A DNA stretch of 64,000 nucleotides from Paenibacillus hexagrammi (GCF_021513275.1 NZ_CP090978.1:5747247-5811246), one strand, 5' to 3'. Numbered from the stretch's first letter, positions 1 to 10,372 are shown. Notes: a model not told the origin generated them from the sequence alone. Numbers and translations are program-made.

Positions 1-3000
1 TCCTGCTCCTCCTGCGCGGACTGCTTGGCGCTGGTGATTTGCGCCCGGAAATGCCCAATCATCGCATCAATCTCGTCCTCCCGAAGCCGTTGCGAGTCGC
101 GTTTGAGTAGTTCCACCAGATCGAAGACATCCAACTGTTGATCCCCGGACGCCGGCTTCGGCTCCCATTCCAATTTCAAGCGCAGGCCACTGGACGTATC
201 GCGCTCCTCCATCAGCTTGTTCATCTGCCTCACCCACTGCTCGGCACGGTGAATCCGTTGCCGAATTGCTTTCCCCTACACTGCGTAAAATAATTTCTTC
301 ATACAGTTCGCGGTCCTTCTCGCTTAATAGAGAACTCTGCTCCGCTTCCTGCTCCTCCAGTTCCTCAAGCAGCGCTTGGGGCGGCAGAGGTTGCTGAACA
401 TTGCGCATCGACAGCAGCAATAACCGTCCAGATGCCTCATCCGTTAGCGTCTCCAGCACATATTCAGTTAACAACATGCGCGCTGCATTAAACTGCTCCA
501 GCAATCGATTCAGGATATTCTCGGCGTTACGCGCTGCGAACAGAGTCTCATATTGTCTCCTGATGTCCTTCGCTTGTGCAAATGTAGAAGCCCCTGAACC
601 GTCCGGGTCGCCTGTCTCGTCTGCCCTGGCGCGCCAATCGGCCACCAAACCACGGCGATATTCGCCTTGCCACAGCCCCCTCGCACGTTCCAGCTTTGTG
701 CGAAGCTCTACCTCATGCTCATTCAGCAGCACCAATTGAGCCTCCGCACGCGCCTCTTTGCTCTTCGCTTCATCCAGAAGCGCTTCCTGCTCCTTGCTCC
801 GTGCCAGCAACCCTGTGAGCTCGGTGCGAAGCTCCTGGAGCTTGCGGGCTACGTCGGCGAGCCCCAGTTCCTCAATGAGTTGTCTTAGCGTTTCAACCTC
901 TGCCCGATACTTCCGCCGCCGCTCATCAAGCTCGTCAGCGAGTATCTCCTCGTCTTCCAACTCAGCAACAACAGATTCCAGTTCATCTTGCAATCTCTGC
1001 CACGTTGTCTGAGCATCCTGGTACTGCCGCCATGCAGAGTGCAGCTCGGAGAGACAGCCTTCATAATCGCGAAGGATCGCGATAGCCTCCGCCAACTCCT
1101 TCTCCCTTTTTAGCCGTGTCCAGCCAGTCGTTAGTCCATGCAATTCACGCTGAAGCTCTCGCCACTCGGCAGACTTCGACTTATACCGCTCGATGGCCCG
1201 CTCTTCCTGATGGGCAGCAGCTTGCAGGCGATAAGTAGCAGCTTGCCAATCGCTGGCGCTCTGCAGCAAATCATCGCCGCTCGGGAACGCATCGCGTTCC
1301 TCTGCAAGCTCACGCTCAGCGTCCAGCTGCTTAACAACTTGCCGTTCTACTTCGTCAATTCTACTCGTCAGGACAGCAATCGCCTCTTCCAATCTGGAGA
1401 TTTCCATGAGACGCGTACGCTCGCGGGTTTCTTTGCCAATATACTCCGCGCGCGGCTTCACACTGGTTTTACCTACCAATGGTCCCAGTCGATAAGAGCC
1501 GTCGGCAGCAATCACTCCATGCCAGTCACTGTCCCCAACAAAATGCCCTTCCTCATCCCACAGAAAGCTTCTTAGCACCCTGTCCACGGCATCCGAGGTC
1601 AATCCACTGTTCTCCGCGGGGGCAGCGACCAGTAAGTCCGCAAGAGTGAAACCGAACTCCAGTGGATTCGGCATAATCCACATCTCTTCCTCACCCGTGT
1701 CGCATGCGCCAAGCTGACCCTCAGGTGATATCCAGGCGTCCAGAAGACCGGAGCGTTCCAATGCCTCTTCAATACGAGCCTTTGCTTCATCCGTCACATG
1801 CGTTCTAAAATCACAAGCAGCGAACAACGGTGCGCCTTCGCCTTGCCCCTTCCTGCTGCGGGCCGCCAAGCGCCCCGCATTGCGCTTAGGCTCCGGCTCG
1901 CGGCTTTGTTCCCAGCCGAGCTTTTCTTGACGCAGCACATCTTGCTCGGTCAGATAAGCCTGTCGCTCGTTCTCAATCCTTATTCGCTGCGCGACCATTT
2001 TGTCTCGGGTACTTGCATACCGATTTAACATCGCTGCACGGATTGGTTCAAGTGATGCGGTATGCCCCGATCCAGAACCATACAAGCGTATCTCACTGAA
2101 CGTCTCCCGAACGGCCTCGTCGTCAAACTCCATGTGGCGCAAGTCGCCTTGCCAGTCTATAATCTCGTCCTTAATCGCTTCTTTCTGTTCGTCCAACTGC
2201 CTTTCCTTATCCGCCCGCTCACGTTCGGCTTCATCTCGAATTCGGCTCGCTTCACCCATCTCAAGCTCACGTTCCTTCACCAGCGAAGCAGCAGCCTTCT
2301 CCTGAACAGCCTTGGCCAAAGCCAGATCAATCGCTTCCCGGTGTGCCTTCACATCCTTCCGCCAGCCATCTCTCCAAGCATCACCTGCAGGCACATCTTT
2401 CATCCATGACCTGTGGTAAATGGCATGACCGGCAAATTCCATATCTCCGGCCATCGCCTCCATCTCGTCTAGCAGCTCCCGCTGTTCCCGTTCAGATGCA
2501 TCCTTCCTGGCCTCTGTATCCTGTCCATCTCGCTCCAATCGTTCTTGCTTGATCCGTCCTTTGGCCACTTTGTCCTTGGAACGCTCCAGTTGCTTGTCCG
2601 TATCCTCCAGCGTCTTCGAAGCAGCCTCATACTCTCTTTGCTTACCGATCGCCTCGTGCTGCTCCAGCACACCACGTTCTGCTGCAATTTCCTGTACCCT
2701 GATCTGAATGGAGCTCTGCCGCGACAAGGCTGCTGCTTTATCACTTACCGCAAGTCCCAAGGTCTCCTCGGAAGCCTTCACTCTGGATGCAACTTCATCA
2801 TACGCAGCTTTAGCATCCAACATCTGCTCCGACTTCACAAAGAGCACCTGTTTGTTATATAAATCGTATCGCTCTTGCAGCTTCATCATTTCACTGCGAT
2901 GCCTTTTAATTTCATCAAGTCTGTCGGCCATTTGATCCATATCCTCAAGCACCTCCGACAGAGGACGAAGCTCCTCCTCCAGCAGCGGCGGCAGTGCTTG

Positions 3001-3714
3001 ATGAAGAATGTCGTAAATAGCCGTAGGCTTAAAATCCTTGGACAGCTTCGGACTACGCAATTGAATCATAAGCTGCAGCAAATCCTGAAAAGCATCCCCA
3101 TCTGCAAAACCAAAAATCTGTTTATTCACTAGCTCCTGATACGACTTCTGATCGTGCACAACCTGTCCCCCGGAGCCGATCTTGGCCTCGAGTCCCTTCC
3201 GATCAAGCGGTATCCGCAGCTCGTCTTCCAACCAACGATTACGGTCATAGAGCCAGAAATCACGGCCTATTCGTCTACCGTCTTCCAACAAAAAGCCCCA
3301 GAATTGTACTTGCTGCGCATTCCTCCTCGCCCGCAGTCCAATGCCCACCGTCTTGAACGCACCGGTCCGTCCGTGCTTGAACTCCATCCACAGATAGCCT
3401 GTCGCATCCGTCTTCCCGCTGTCTTCCTCCCCAATCAGATAGTATTCAATTCTCCGATCCCGCGAACCGAAAGGGTCGAGCCGGTGCGCCCGCTTATCTC
3501 CATCCAATACGAGCGGCAAAAAGCTTTGCATCGTAACCGATTTACCGGAGCCATTCGACCCGCGAAGAATCAACCTGCCTTCCTCCAGCTGGAATTCCTC
3601 TTCATCGTAATACCAGAAGTTGAGAATCCCGACACGATTCATCTGCCATCGGCCCGTCTCTTGACCGTCCTTATCCCTTGTCTGAGCATTCTGTTGTGTA
3701 TACGTAGATTCCAT
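1..3714 (-). CDS. jetC: JetC, SMC/MukB-like ATPase of a type II Wadjet system (TIGR02680-like); frameshifted, 3' end beyond window
   Basis: This is the large SMC-like ATPase of a Wadjet anti-plasmid complex. In the family, JetABC forms a condensin-like loop extruder and JetD cleaves the DNA. The N-terminus shows a Walker A motif GSNGSGKS near residues 52-59, followed by long coiled-coil stretches rich in Glu, Arg and Leu. The start ATG follows GGGAGG, 15 bases after the jetB stop. The reading frame as given stops at 67-69 after a low-quality tail. One base less in the CCCC run at 273-276 gives a continuous frame to position 1, reading GKAIRQRIHRAEQWVRQMNK and then LRLKLEWEPK, a typical family C-terminus. 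So the tail after residue 1145 or so is an indel artefact or a true mutation. Family and role are confident; intactness is not. Confidence 0.87.
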
Positions 3715-3729
3715 CCTTCATTCCCTCCC

Positions 3730-4941
3730 TTATTCCCTGTCAAAATCCGTATTGGCATACTCTGCCTGCCATCTGCCCAGTATCGGCGATATGAGAAATG
3801 AGGACTCTCCCTCATGCTCTCCAAAGCCCCATTCAGCCAAATGTTTCATACACAACTCCGCCAGTTCTTGCGAGGAAAACTCCCTTAGCTCCTTGCTCCA
3901 GAAGGCTTTATGCCGTTCCTGCAATTGATAGAATATGGTCTCCAGCTCCGCCTTTGTCAGCCTAACCATCCCGTATTCCTCCGCATGCAACCCGGCTTCT
4001 TTCGATAACATTTTGCGGATTTCTCCTGCTGCAAGCAGCGCCAAATCTGATGCTGCCGACAGTGTGGGGAACAAATCGCTCTCCGCGGTCAACTCCGGGT
4101 GGAAAAACAGCAAGCCCTCTCGATAGCGACGCCCCACCCAACCAAGCATTTTTTCCAACTGATCCATAATGGCTCTCCGCTGCCACAGCACATAATTCAA
4201 GTCATCCTCATCCCACTGTCTGTCGGCTACAACCGGCTCCAGCAACAGTCTCCGATACACGCGATGCCTGCGGCGCATCGACTGGCCTTCCTGCGTGCTC
4301 GCATAGGGAATCGGGTCTTCCAGGTCCGCTAGCTGCGAACATCCTGTCAGATCGCGTGGAAACCGTCTGAGCACATAACGAGCATTCGGCGAACACTCAT
4401 ACAATGCATTGCGGTCCGCATCCTGAGCCCAGCTACTTTCATCCCCGTCCACATTATGAAGCACGCCGAGTGACCTCAATTTCTTAAGCGCTCGCGCCAT
4501 AGCCAGTCGGTCAAAGTAATTTGCCCAGTCGGCCTCCATACCGTCAGCAACAAGCTGTTCACGTATCTCTTCCACAATATCCGAGAGCAAGAACTGATCC
4601 AGCTCCGTCTTTCCTTCCAAATACCATAGTCCGTAAGTAAAAAAAACATAGTCCCGCTTCTCGCGGAATTCCGTGAAGCCCATCCACGGATAAGCTTTAA
4701 CCGGTGTCTTGTCCAGCTTGGCGATCGTCCTGGTGACAATGAGCGGAAACCCCGCTTTATCCATCAACCAGTCCCGCAGTTCTTCATAATGATCCTTAAT
4801 TGTAAAATACAAATCTGCATCGTCTTCCTTCGCCACCCACGGCCTGTTAAGCAGCGCATGCACACACGCACGCTTGCGTTCGGCCAATTGCTCTGCATTC
4901 CTCGCACGCTTGCTTGCTCTGTGTAATGCTCCTGTCGCCAT
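3730..4941 (-). CDS. jetB: JetB, type II Wadjet subunit (TIGR02678/DUF2398-like)
   Basis: A 403-aa protein of the TIGR02678 type, the MukE-like partner in Wadjet type II. It is predicted to bridge the kleisin-like JetA and the SMC-like JetC; that role comes from the family, not from a motif here. It is rich in Trp, Arg and Glu, with no signal peptide or membrane segment. The ATG directly follows the jetA stop TAG with no spacer, and jetC starts 15 bases after its stop, so the three genes are translationally coupled. Assignment rests on recognisable family sequence and on the fixed order jetA-jetB-jetC. Confidence 0.85.
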   Translation of the reverse strand: MATGALHRASKRARNAEQLAERKRACVHALLNRPWVAKEDDADLYFTIKDHYEELRDWLMDKAGFPLIVTRTIAKLDKTPVKAYPWMGFTEFREKRDYVFFTYGLWYLEGKTELDQFLLSDIVEEIREQLVADGMEADWANYFDRLAMARALKKLRSLGVLHNVDGDESSWAQDADRNALYECSPNARYVLRRFPRDLTGCSQLADLEDPIPYASTQEGQSMRRRHRVYRRLLLEPVVADRQWDEDDLNYVLWQRRAIMDQLEKMLGWVGRRYREGLLFFHPELTAESDLFPTLSAASDLALLAAGEIRKMLSKEAGLHAEEYGMVRLTKAELETIFYQLQERHKAFWSKELREFSSQELAELCMKHLAEWGFGEHEGESSFLISPILGRWQAEYANTDFDRE

Positions 4942-6504
4942 CTACAGTTCCTGCCTTTCTTCACTGGCCGTCGCTGCTTCCGCAACCATACCTGACGTCG
5001 CTTCCGTCAACATAAAATACATCTCATAGTCCGCCATCTCCAGCTCTCCGTCCTCGGCATACATCACCGTCCGTTCAGTTGTTCGCGGATTATTCATGCG
5101 GATGCGAACCCCTTCCGGCGTGACGAACGAATACGTAGTCCCGGCGGTCATGCACCTGCCGATCCATTGCAACAGCCGCATGCGTTCCTTGGCTGTAACG
5201 GGGCCTAACTCAGAGATGCGGACACTCCCCCGCTTCAGCAGCGTCTCAATCATCCGCCACTCCTCCGCCTGCCGCAACATGAAAGCTTCCCTCTCGCGCT
5301 GTTTGCGCAGCTCGTTATCGCGCACTGCATCCGATTGCTGTCGTTCACCACGCTTGCGGCTGCGTGAGCGAAGCGTGCGCATCGTCGGACGCTCCTCCCA
5401 CGAAGACATATCCGAACTGTCGGAATCGCGTAAATCCTCCCCTTGCAGATGCCGTGTAGGAAATAGCCCAAACACCAAGGCGGACAAACGATGCGCCTCA
5501 TCCACAGTCTCCACGGAAGCAAACCACCGAGCCAGATGTTCTAGCTCTTTTTTCCGGCTAAGCCCAGAACGTTTACGCTCCTGAATGCGAATCGCACTGC
5601 GCACAATGCGTGCGATCGCATCCTTGGTCGCTCGCTCCAGGAGCGTCAACTCGCTGAGCGAAGAACCTTCGCCAATGAACCAGCGCTGGATATTCGCCCA
5701 GCCTTGTCTCATTTCTTCCAACATCTCCTCCTTATCAGGTCCCTCTTCCAACCTGGGCTTGTTTAACTCCCCTTCCACAACCAGTTCCAAAAATTGATCT
5801 CGAATATTTTCATTAATCCGAAGCAGATTGCCCTCGATTTTATAAGCACTTCGCTGAAGCGCCTGAATAAAATTCTGCAAGTAATCCGTCAGCTTCTCCT
5901 TAAATAGAAGAAATGCTTCCGTTACCAGCATTTCCTCCGCTCTGGCCGTCTGCAAGCTGGCAATATAATCGGCCGCATTCTCGTGCAAACTGACAAAAGA
6001 GCGGTACAACACATTCCACAGCTCTAGCGCAGCTTCCGGTTGCATGAGCCCGGCTTCGCTGCGAATCGTGAACAGCTTGTCTGCTATCGTATCGAACAGA
6101 GAAGCCTCCAACGACCCGCCGTAGCCGGTTACCTTTTCCAACGACTCTAGCAATCTCTCAATTTCAATCGAATATGGACGCAGTAAATATTGCATCTTCT
6201 TCCGCAAATATTCCTCCAGCGTCGAGGAACGCCCACCGTCGTGGCGTGCAGTCAAGTTTTTCCACCCTACTAGCTGATCAAGATCGTTCTGGCACATCTC
6301 CAACGTATAATCCGGCCACACGTTCCAAGCAGCGAGAGCTTCAAACACCTCTTCCGGCTTCAGCCAATACCTTAACCTCTTATACTCCTGATAAAAAAAT
6401 CGCATAATCGCCCGATAACGCACAACATTATCCGCATTCACATACTTCAGTTCAGGCACTCCTCGCAGCGACTGTACGGACAATCCCGCTCCTTTCATTT
6501 CCAT
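4942..6504 (-). CDS. jetA: JetA, type II Wadjet subunit (TIGR02677/DUF2397-like)
   Basis: The first gene of the Wadjet operon, a kleisin-like MukF analogue in the family. The N-terminal stretch PELKYVNADNVVRYRAIMRF is characteristic. An ATG ten codons upstream (6534) exists, but the start chosen at 6504 has GGAGG eight bases ahead of it. In addition, a promoter at 6541-6570 would start transcription about at the upstream ATG, leaving it no leader. The chosen form has 520 residues, cytoplasmic, with a basic Arg/Ser-rich stretch around residues 375-400. Confidence 0.85.
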   Translation of the reverse strand: MEMKGAGLSVQSLRGVPELKYVNADNVVRYRAIMRFFYQEYKRLRYWLKPEEVFEALAAWNVWPDYTLEMCQNDLDQLVGWKNLTARHDGGRSSTLEEYLRKKMQYLLRPYSIEIERLLESLEKVTGYGGSLEASLFDTIADKLFTIRSEAGLMQPEAALELWNVLYRSFVSLHENAADYIASLQTARAEEMLVTEAFLLFKEKLTDYLQNFIQALQRSAYKIEGNLLRINENIRDQFLELVVEGELNKPRLEEGPDKEEMLEEMRQGWANIQRWFIGEGSSLSELTLLERATKDAIARIVRSAIRIQERKRSGLSRKKELEHLARWFASVETVDEAHRLSALVFGLFPTRHLQGEDLRDSDSSDMSSWEERPTMRTLRSRSRKRGERQQSDAVRDNELRKQREREAFMLRQAEEWRMIETLLKRGSVRISELGPVTAKERMRLLQWIGRCMTAGTTYSFVTPEGVRIRMNNPRTTERTVMYAEDGELEMADYEMYFMLTEATSGMVAEAATASEERQEL

Positions 6505-6540
6505 GTACCAGCCCTCCATCCCCGTAATATTCATAAACCT

Positions 6541-6570
6541 ATCATAAATTCAGCTTCCACCGATTGACAA
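6541..6570 (-). promoter_or_regulatory. Sigma-A type promoter of the jetABC operon
   Basis: On the minus strand, -35 TTGTCA (6565-6570) and -10 TATGAT (6541-6546) are separated by 18 bases. The predicted start of transcription falls about 25-30 bases before the preferred jetA start, which supports that start. Confidence 0.6.
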
Positions 6571-6986
6571 GCGGGGACCTATGGGAATCGGATGACGGGT
6601 CCATTATGTTACAATTTATCGTTGCTCTGACTGAGCGGATACATTATTGTGATTATAAGTGGGCAATGGAATGGAGGAATCGGATGAAAATTTTGTCGAT
6701 CCTACGAAGAACTCAGATGCTGGAATCCAGCAAGAGTTGGCTGCTCTCTGTCTATGTCTCTGTTAGTAGCAGAAGACTGTTGTTATAACAGTAACCGCAT
6801 CCTCTTCTAAAGAAGAAGAGCAGCATGACGATGAACCACACACAGCATCGACTATTAAACTTCATCAAGCAGGAATGTAACCGCGACGGTGCGATCCACT
6901 TCTTAGCCCTCACAGCCGCAGAGCAGCAGCCCGACGCACAGGCCCGCTCGCCTATTTATAACGTAATGTACTTAGTCCCTTATAAA
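6571..6986. other. Intergenic stretch upstream of jetA with no supportable gene
   Basis: Only short open frames of 60-75 codons are present. They have no good ribosome binding site, and none resembles a known family. I see nothing else supportable apart from the hairpin that follows at 6987. Confidence 0.5.
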
Positions 6987-7038
6987 GCGAAAAGAACCGT
7001 CAAATGCGTCATCAAGACGCAACTGGCGGTTCTTTCGC
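6987..7038. terminator. Long imperfect hairpin, possible bidirectional terminator
   Basis: The arms GCGAAAAGAACCG and CGGTTCTTTCGC enclose a second stem, TGCGTC/GACGCA, with loop ATCAA. It lies on the jet side of boundary element R1 and probably ends transcription coming from the retropepsin unit. Confidence 0.45.
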
Positions 7039-7065
7039 TATGATGATTTTAAGCTATACCTGATT

Positions 7066-7188
7066 GGGGTGTATCGCCCCCGTCTTGCATTAAAAGTTGT
7101 GGTTTTATACGGACATGGGTTCGATTTCCTAAGACGTGGCTTAGGAAATCCACAATTCGCCGCCGCGTGATGCTGAGGTTGTTTGGGG
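7066..7188. repeat. Boundary element R1 (downstream of retropepsin unit A)
   Basis: One of three related elements that separate the genes of the island. Shared parts in plus-strand order are TATCGCCCCC (7075 on), GCATTAAA followed by TTGTGG, a perfect 11-bp hairpin GATTTCCTAAG/CTTAGGAAATC (7123-7133 and 7140-7150), then ATCCACAATTCGCCG and TGATGCTGAGGTTGTTTGG. The last part matches element R3 closely and the ATCCACAATTCGCCG block also matches R2. Confidence 0.6.
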
Positions 7189-7195
7189 AGGTAGT

Positions 7196-7585
7196 TTAAT
7201 GAGGAGCATACACTTGCATCTTATTTGTATCAATTATTAGTCCTGCTGTCCGAATGAAATCGAACCCAAGGATACCATCAATTTCTATACCATAATCCAT
7301 AGCCCCAATTTCAACTTTGCACTCATTCACTGTCCAATCACCTAAAGCCACAGCATCAAGCCACTTTGTAAAAACGATTTCCGTTCCACCAACACCATGA
7401 ATAATTGCCGTTCGATCAGTACCTTCCGGTCTTACGCCAATTTCTGCGACCTTATCCGCATCCAAGATAGTTCCAGCCGAACCAGTGTCCAGCAACACAT
7501 TTTCCAGACGAAGTTGACGACCCAAGAACACAACATCAATACAAACAATGGGTAATCCGTGCAACAGCCTCAAATCTACCGCCAT
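7196..7585 (-). CDS. Small retropepsin-like (clan AA) aspartic protease, copy A
   Basis: A 129-residue single-lobe protein with the aspartic protease signature LLDTGSAGTI (catalytic-type Asp33). Farther on it has HGVGG and a conserved EIDGILGFDFI segment, as in retroviral-type proteases that act as homodimers. There is no signal peptide or membrane segment, so it is probably cytoplasmic. The start at 7585 overlaps the end of the 85-aa gene by 10 bases and matches the start of copy B; the longer form (7603) has no better support. Its partner gene and its duplicate at 11.7 kb make this a two-gene unit of unknown function. Substrate and role cannot be told from sequence. Confidence 0.75.
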   Translation of the reverse strand: MAVDLRLLHGLPIVCIDVVFLGRQLRLENVLLDTGSAGTILDADKVAEIGVRPEGTDRTAIIHGVGGTEIVFTKWLDAVALGDWTVNECKVEIGAMDYGIEIDGILGFDFIRTAGLIIDTNKMQVYAPH

Positions 7586-7833
7586 CTTTTGAATCCTACC
7601 CATTTCTCTTCAATTTTCAAATCCGGACGCGATGTGTGCAGAAAATAAATTTCTTTTCCCGGCTGGTCTTTGTGCAATTGCTTGTATCGTTTCATCGCAT
7701 CAAGTGAGTCTTCAAAACGATCAATAACAGACACCGAGTCAATGTACCGGAACCCATCTTGCGAATGAGCTTTCACAGCCTCGAATACTACCCACTCTTC
7801 AGGAAACTTTTCTTGAACTTCTTCCCATCGCAT
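7576..7833 (-). CDS. Conserved 85-aa protein paired with retropepsin-like protease, copy A
   Basis: A family I do not recognise. The start at 7833 has GGGAGGGATTAGG ahead of it and gives 85 residues beginning MRWEEVQEKFPEEWVV, the same length as copy B at 12065. Roughly half the residues are identical between copies, including IDRF, AMKRY and a C-terminal EKW. It is mildly charged, soluble and has no membrane segment. Its stop overlaps the protease start, so the two are translated together. This suggests a complex, a substrate/protease pair or an effector/regulator pair, but that is inference. Confidence 0.7.
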   Translation of the reverse strand: MRWEEVQEKFPEEWVVFEAVKAHSQDGFRYIDSVSVIDRFEDSLDAMKRYKQLHKDQPGKEIYFLHTSRPDLKIEEKWVGFKRWR

Positions 7834-7883
7834 CCTAATCCCTCCCGCACTCCGATTGATATACTGATTATAACATAACAAAA

Positions 7884-7909
7884 CTCGACCGGATAACATC
7901 CAGATCGAG
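7884..7909 (-). terminator. Rho-independent terminator ahead of retropepsin unit A
   Basis: On the minus strand the stem CTCGATCTGGAT/ATCCGGTCGAG (with G-U pairs) is followed by TTTTGTTAT. It would stop transcripts from the ATPase pseudogene before unit A. A TATAAT just downstream may serve unit A. Confidence 0.55.
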
Positions 7910-7914
7910 TCCGT

Positions 7915-8020
7915 TTAAGTGCAGCCATATCGCCCCCCTGTCCAGCATTAAATATTGTAGGTTTGCATGAACAAAGCTTCAAACAATCGAGCCCTAGCTT
8001 GGCTCATCCACAATTCGCCG
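7915..8020. repeat. Boundary element R2 (between ATPase pseudogene and unit A)
   Basis: Shares with R1 TTTAAG, TATCGCCCCCC, GCATTAAA, TTGTAGG and the ATCCACAATTCGCCG block. A small hairpin GAGCC/GGCTC (7989-7993 and 8001-8005) sits where R1 has its 11-bp hairpin. Confidence 0.55.
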
Positions 8021-8189
8021 TAGTTTACTATTCTCAATTTTTATGGCATAGATTTAATCATGGAACTCCTTCTATTCTATCTTAAATCCTTACTTCAGAA
8101 AGTTTCTTTATAATATCTTCAACAATATCTTCAACAATTTCATTTACTTGCATCTCTAATTTCTTCAAAATATCAATTGTAAACGAATC

Positions 8190-8766
8190 TTAGGTCTTCT
8201 GTCGCGCAAATATGCGGGCTGTCTCCGCAAATGTCCGTTCTAGGTTCTCATAAGCATTCTGCTTTATTAGCTCCAAACTTACTGAGAGTCGTTGTTTATC
8301 AACACATTTTTCTATTACTACCGCTCGCAAACATAGATCCTTACACAATATTTGGGCAATATGAAGACTACCTTGAGCTGCCGCAGAAATTTCTTCTTTA
8401 GTATCGATCTCTACATTCAAAACCGACTCTCCAGTTGATATTAATTTAAAAATTTGCTCAGGCAACGTAGGCTTAAATCTTATAGGATCTATTCTATTGT
8501 TTAAGTCACTAGCGAACTTTACCGGAGAATCGCCAGTTTTATTAATACCTACGATAACCATTTTAGTGTTTTCATCATCTCGATCTGCAAGGACTTTCAT
8601 ATAATCAGCTATTTCTTCTTTTACCTTGTCATCAAATCTATGAAAGTCATCGACAATAACACTTCCCCGGAAGCCTTCGTTAGGTAGATTCTCAATCCTG
8701 TTCAAGTTCGCCGGGTCTCTTGCAGTAGTTTCTAACACAGTATCTTCCAGCTGCAGCTTCTCGATT
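8190..8766 (-). pseudogene. 3' part of an AAA-type ATPase gene split by IS66
   Basis: This is the downstream part of one gene whose start lies at 11474. Removing the element and one target-repeat copy joins IKKAIE to KLQLEDTVLETTARDP in frame, giving a 245-residue protein. It contains the Walker B-like stretch SVIVDDFHRF, a sensor-like KMVIVGINKTGD and a helical C-terminal part. After the TAA at 8190-8192 the same frame runs on to 8082 with ILKKLEMQVNEIVEDIV, so a nonsense mutation may have shortened it. STAND-like or defence-related ATPases look similar, but the family is not firmly identified. Confidence 0.75.
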
Positions 8767-8836
8767 GTAAGCGTCTAATAACCAGGTGTATTGCAAAAGA
8801 AAAACCCATGGTTCATGAAGATCCACAGGCTCTGCG

Positions 8837-10372
8837 TTATGTACAATGTTTTTGAACCTCCGTACTCCATGGAAGGCACGCATCAAGTAGCTCTGGTTGC
8901 TGGCGAAATGCAGCCGATGGTAATTGTTGCAACAGATAAACTAGATATTTGTACGGGTTCAATCCATTTGCCTTTGCGGTCTCTACGATGCTGTAGATCG
9001 CTGCACTTGCGGTTGCACCCCGTGGGCTGCCGCTGAACAACCAGTTTTTACGACCCACGGTAAAGGGACGAATGCTGTTTTCAGCTAAATTGTTCGAGAT
9101 CACACAGTTCCCATCTTGTAAGTAATTCATCAACTCTTGCTTATGGTTATGCGCATACTTCAGTGCTTCGCCTAGCTTGGATTTAGGAAGAACTTTACCT
9201 TTGGCCGTTTCTACCCATGACCAAAAAGCATCGAGTACAGGTTTTTCCTGCACCAGACGTTGCTCCTTTCGATCTTCAGCAGTATGTGACTTAAACTGTG
9301 ACTCCAGCTCGAAAAGCTTGTTGCAATAAGCGACTCCTCTACTTGCAAGCGACTCTGCAGACTGCTTCGCCTCTGGTGGCAACGCCTCAACAAACTTACG
9401 TCTAAGATGCGCCCAGCACAGGCAGGATGTTGTCCCTGTTAGATTCGCATAGCCCGAGTAGGCGTCGCTATGTAGATATCCCTTGAATCCTTTCAGGAAC
9501 GCTTGCGGGTACTTCGCCCCTCGCCCTGGTTGGTATTCAAAGATTCGTATGGGATGCTCACTATGCTGCCCACTGCTGTAGATCCACATGTAAGAGTCAG
9601 TCGTGTTCTTCCGTCCCTTCTCATTCATCACCTGCAAGGGCGTTTCATCTGCATGAAGATATCGCTCTTTTACAAGCAGCCCATGCAGTCGATTCACGAG
9701 TGGTTTCAGCCAGTCTCTTGAGGCCGCAATCATCCAATTCGCCATAGTGGCTCTACTCAGATCAAGACCGATGCTCTTCCATTCCTTCTCCTGACGGTAC
9801 AGGGGCATGCTGTTCACAAATTTCTGGTGCATGACCCATGCCACAGAGGAAGCGGAGGCCATCGAATGCTGGATGACCGGCGTAGGCGTCGCTGCCTTTT
9901 TCATTTGAGGTTTGTCCTCTTTACGGCATGTCCGGCACTCCAGGGTTTCTCTGTAGATAGCAATGGCTTGAACACGGGCAGGGATAAACTCCACCTCCGT
10001 GCGCACAAACTCTTCGCCCACCAAGACAAGCTCGCTATGACATACGTCACAACAACGGTCCTGAACCTGAAATAGTCGCTTTTCATGCGGAAGATCCTGA
10101 AGCAGCTCCGCTCGTTCACCTACCTGCTTCTTCCGCTGGTAGCTTTGGATCTGCTGGGTGGTCGGCTCTTGTGCAGTTCGTGAAGCTGCTGTCTCTGCCT
10201 CATCAAATAAAGACAGTTGCTCCACTCCTACGGGGAGGAGAGCTGTTTTCTCGGAGCTTTTGCCGTAAAGCTTCTGCGTTAGAAATTGCACGGTTTCTTG
10301 TAGCCGCTTATTCTCTTTTTCCAGGTCGCCGATGCGATGTTCCATTTTTTGTAGCTGTTCCGAGGGGCTCAT
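8837..10372 (-). CDS. tnpC: IS66 transposase TnpC (DDE type)
   Basis: A 511-aa transposase from the ATG at 10372, which has AAGGA ten bases upstream; a GTG six codons earlier is less likely. The order is an N-terminal coiled coil (EKENKRLQETVQFLTQKL), then a zinc-finger-like CDVCHSEL and CRTCRKED pair, then the catalytic core with HADETPLQV and CWAHLRRKF. The C-terminal part has the helix NNLAENSIRPFTVGRKNWLF with the last acidic residue. Length and motif order match the family, so it looks active. Confidence 0.95.
   Translation of the reverse strand: MSPSEQLQKMEHRIGDLEKENKRLQETVQFLTQKLYGKSSEKTALLPVGVEQLSLFDEAETAASRTAQEPTTQQIQSYQRKKQVGERAELLQDLPHEKRLFQVQDRCCDVCHSELVLVGEEFVRTEVEFIPARVQAIAIYRETLECRTCRKEDKPQMKKAATPTPVIQHSMASASSVAWVMHQKFVNSMPLYRQEKEWKSIGLDLSRATMANWMIAASRDWLKPLVNRLHGLLVKERYLHADETPLQVMNEKGRKNTTDSYMWIYSSGQHSEHPIRIFEYQPGRGAKYPQAFLKGFKGYLHSDAYSGYANLTGTTSCLCWAHLRRKFVEALPPEAKQSAESLASRGVAYCNKLFELESQFKSHTAEDRKEQRLVQEKPVLDAFWSWVETAKGKVLPKSKLGEALKYAHNHKQELMNYLQDGNCVISNNLAENSIRPFTVGRKNWLFSGSPRGATASAAIYSIVETAKANGLNPYKYLVYLLQQLPSAAFRQQPELLDACLPWSTEVQKHCT

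Noticed and set aside
260-290. Programmed frameshifting in jetC
   Set aside because: The run is only four bases, no slippery heptamer or downstream stem was seen, and four other genes show the same kind of homopolymer indel.
6564-7043. Small plus-strand frames of 72-74 codons upstream of jetA
   Set aside because: No good ribosome binding site, no homology that I recognise, and one overlaps the hairpin at 6987-7038.
7066-7188. Integron attC-like site
   Set aside because: There is no GTTRRRY/RYYYAAC core pair in the right positions in any of the three boundary elements, and no integron integrase is in the window.
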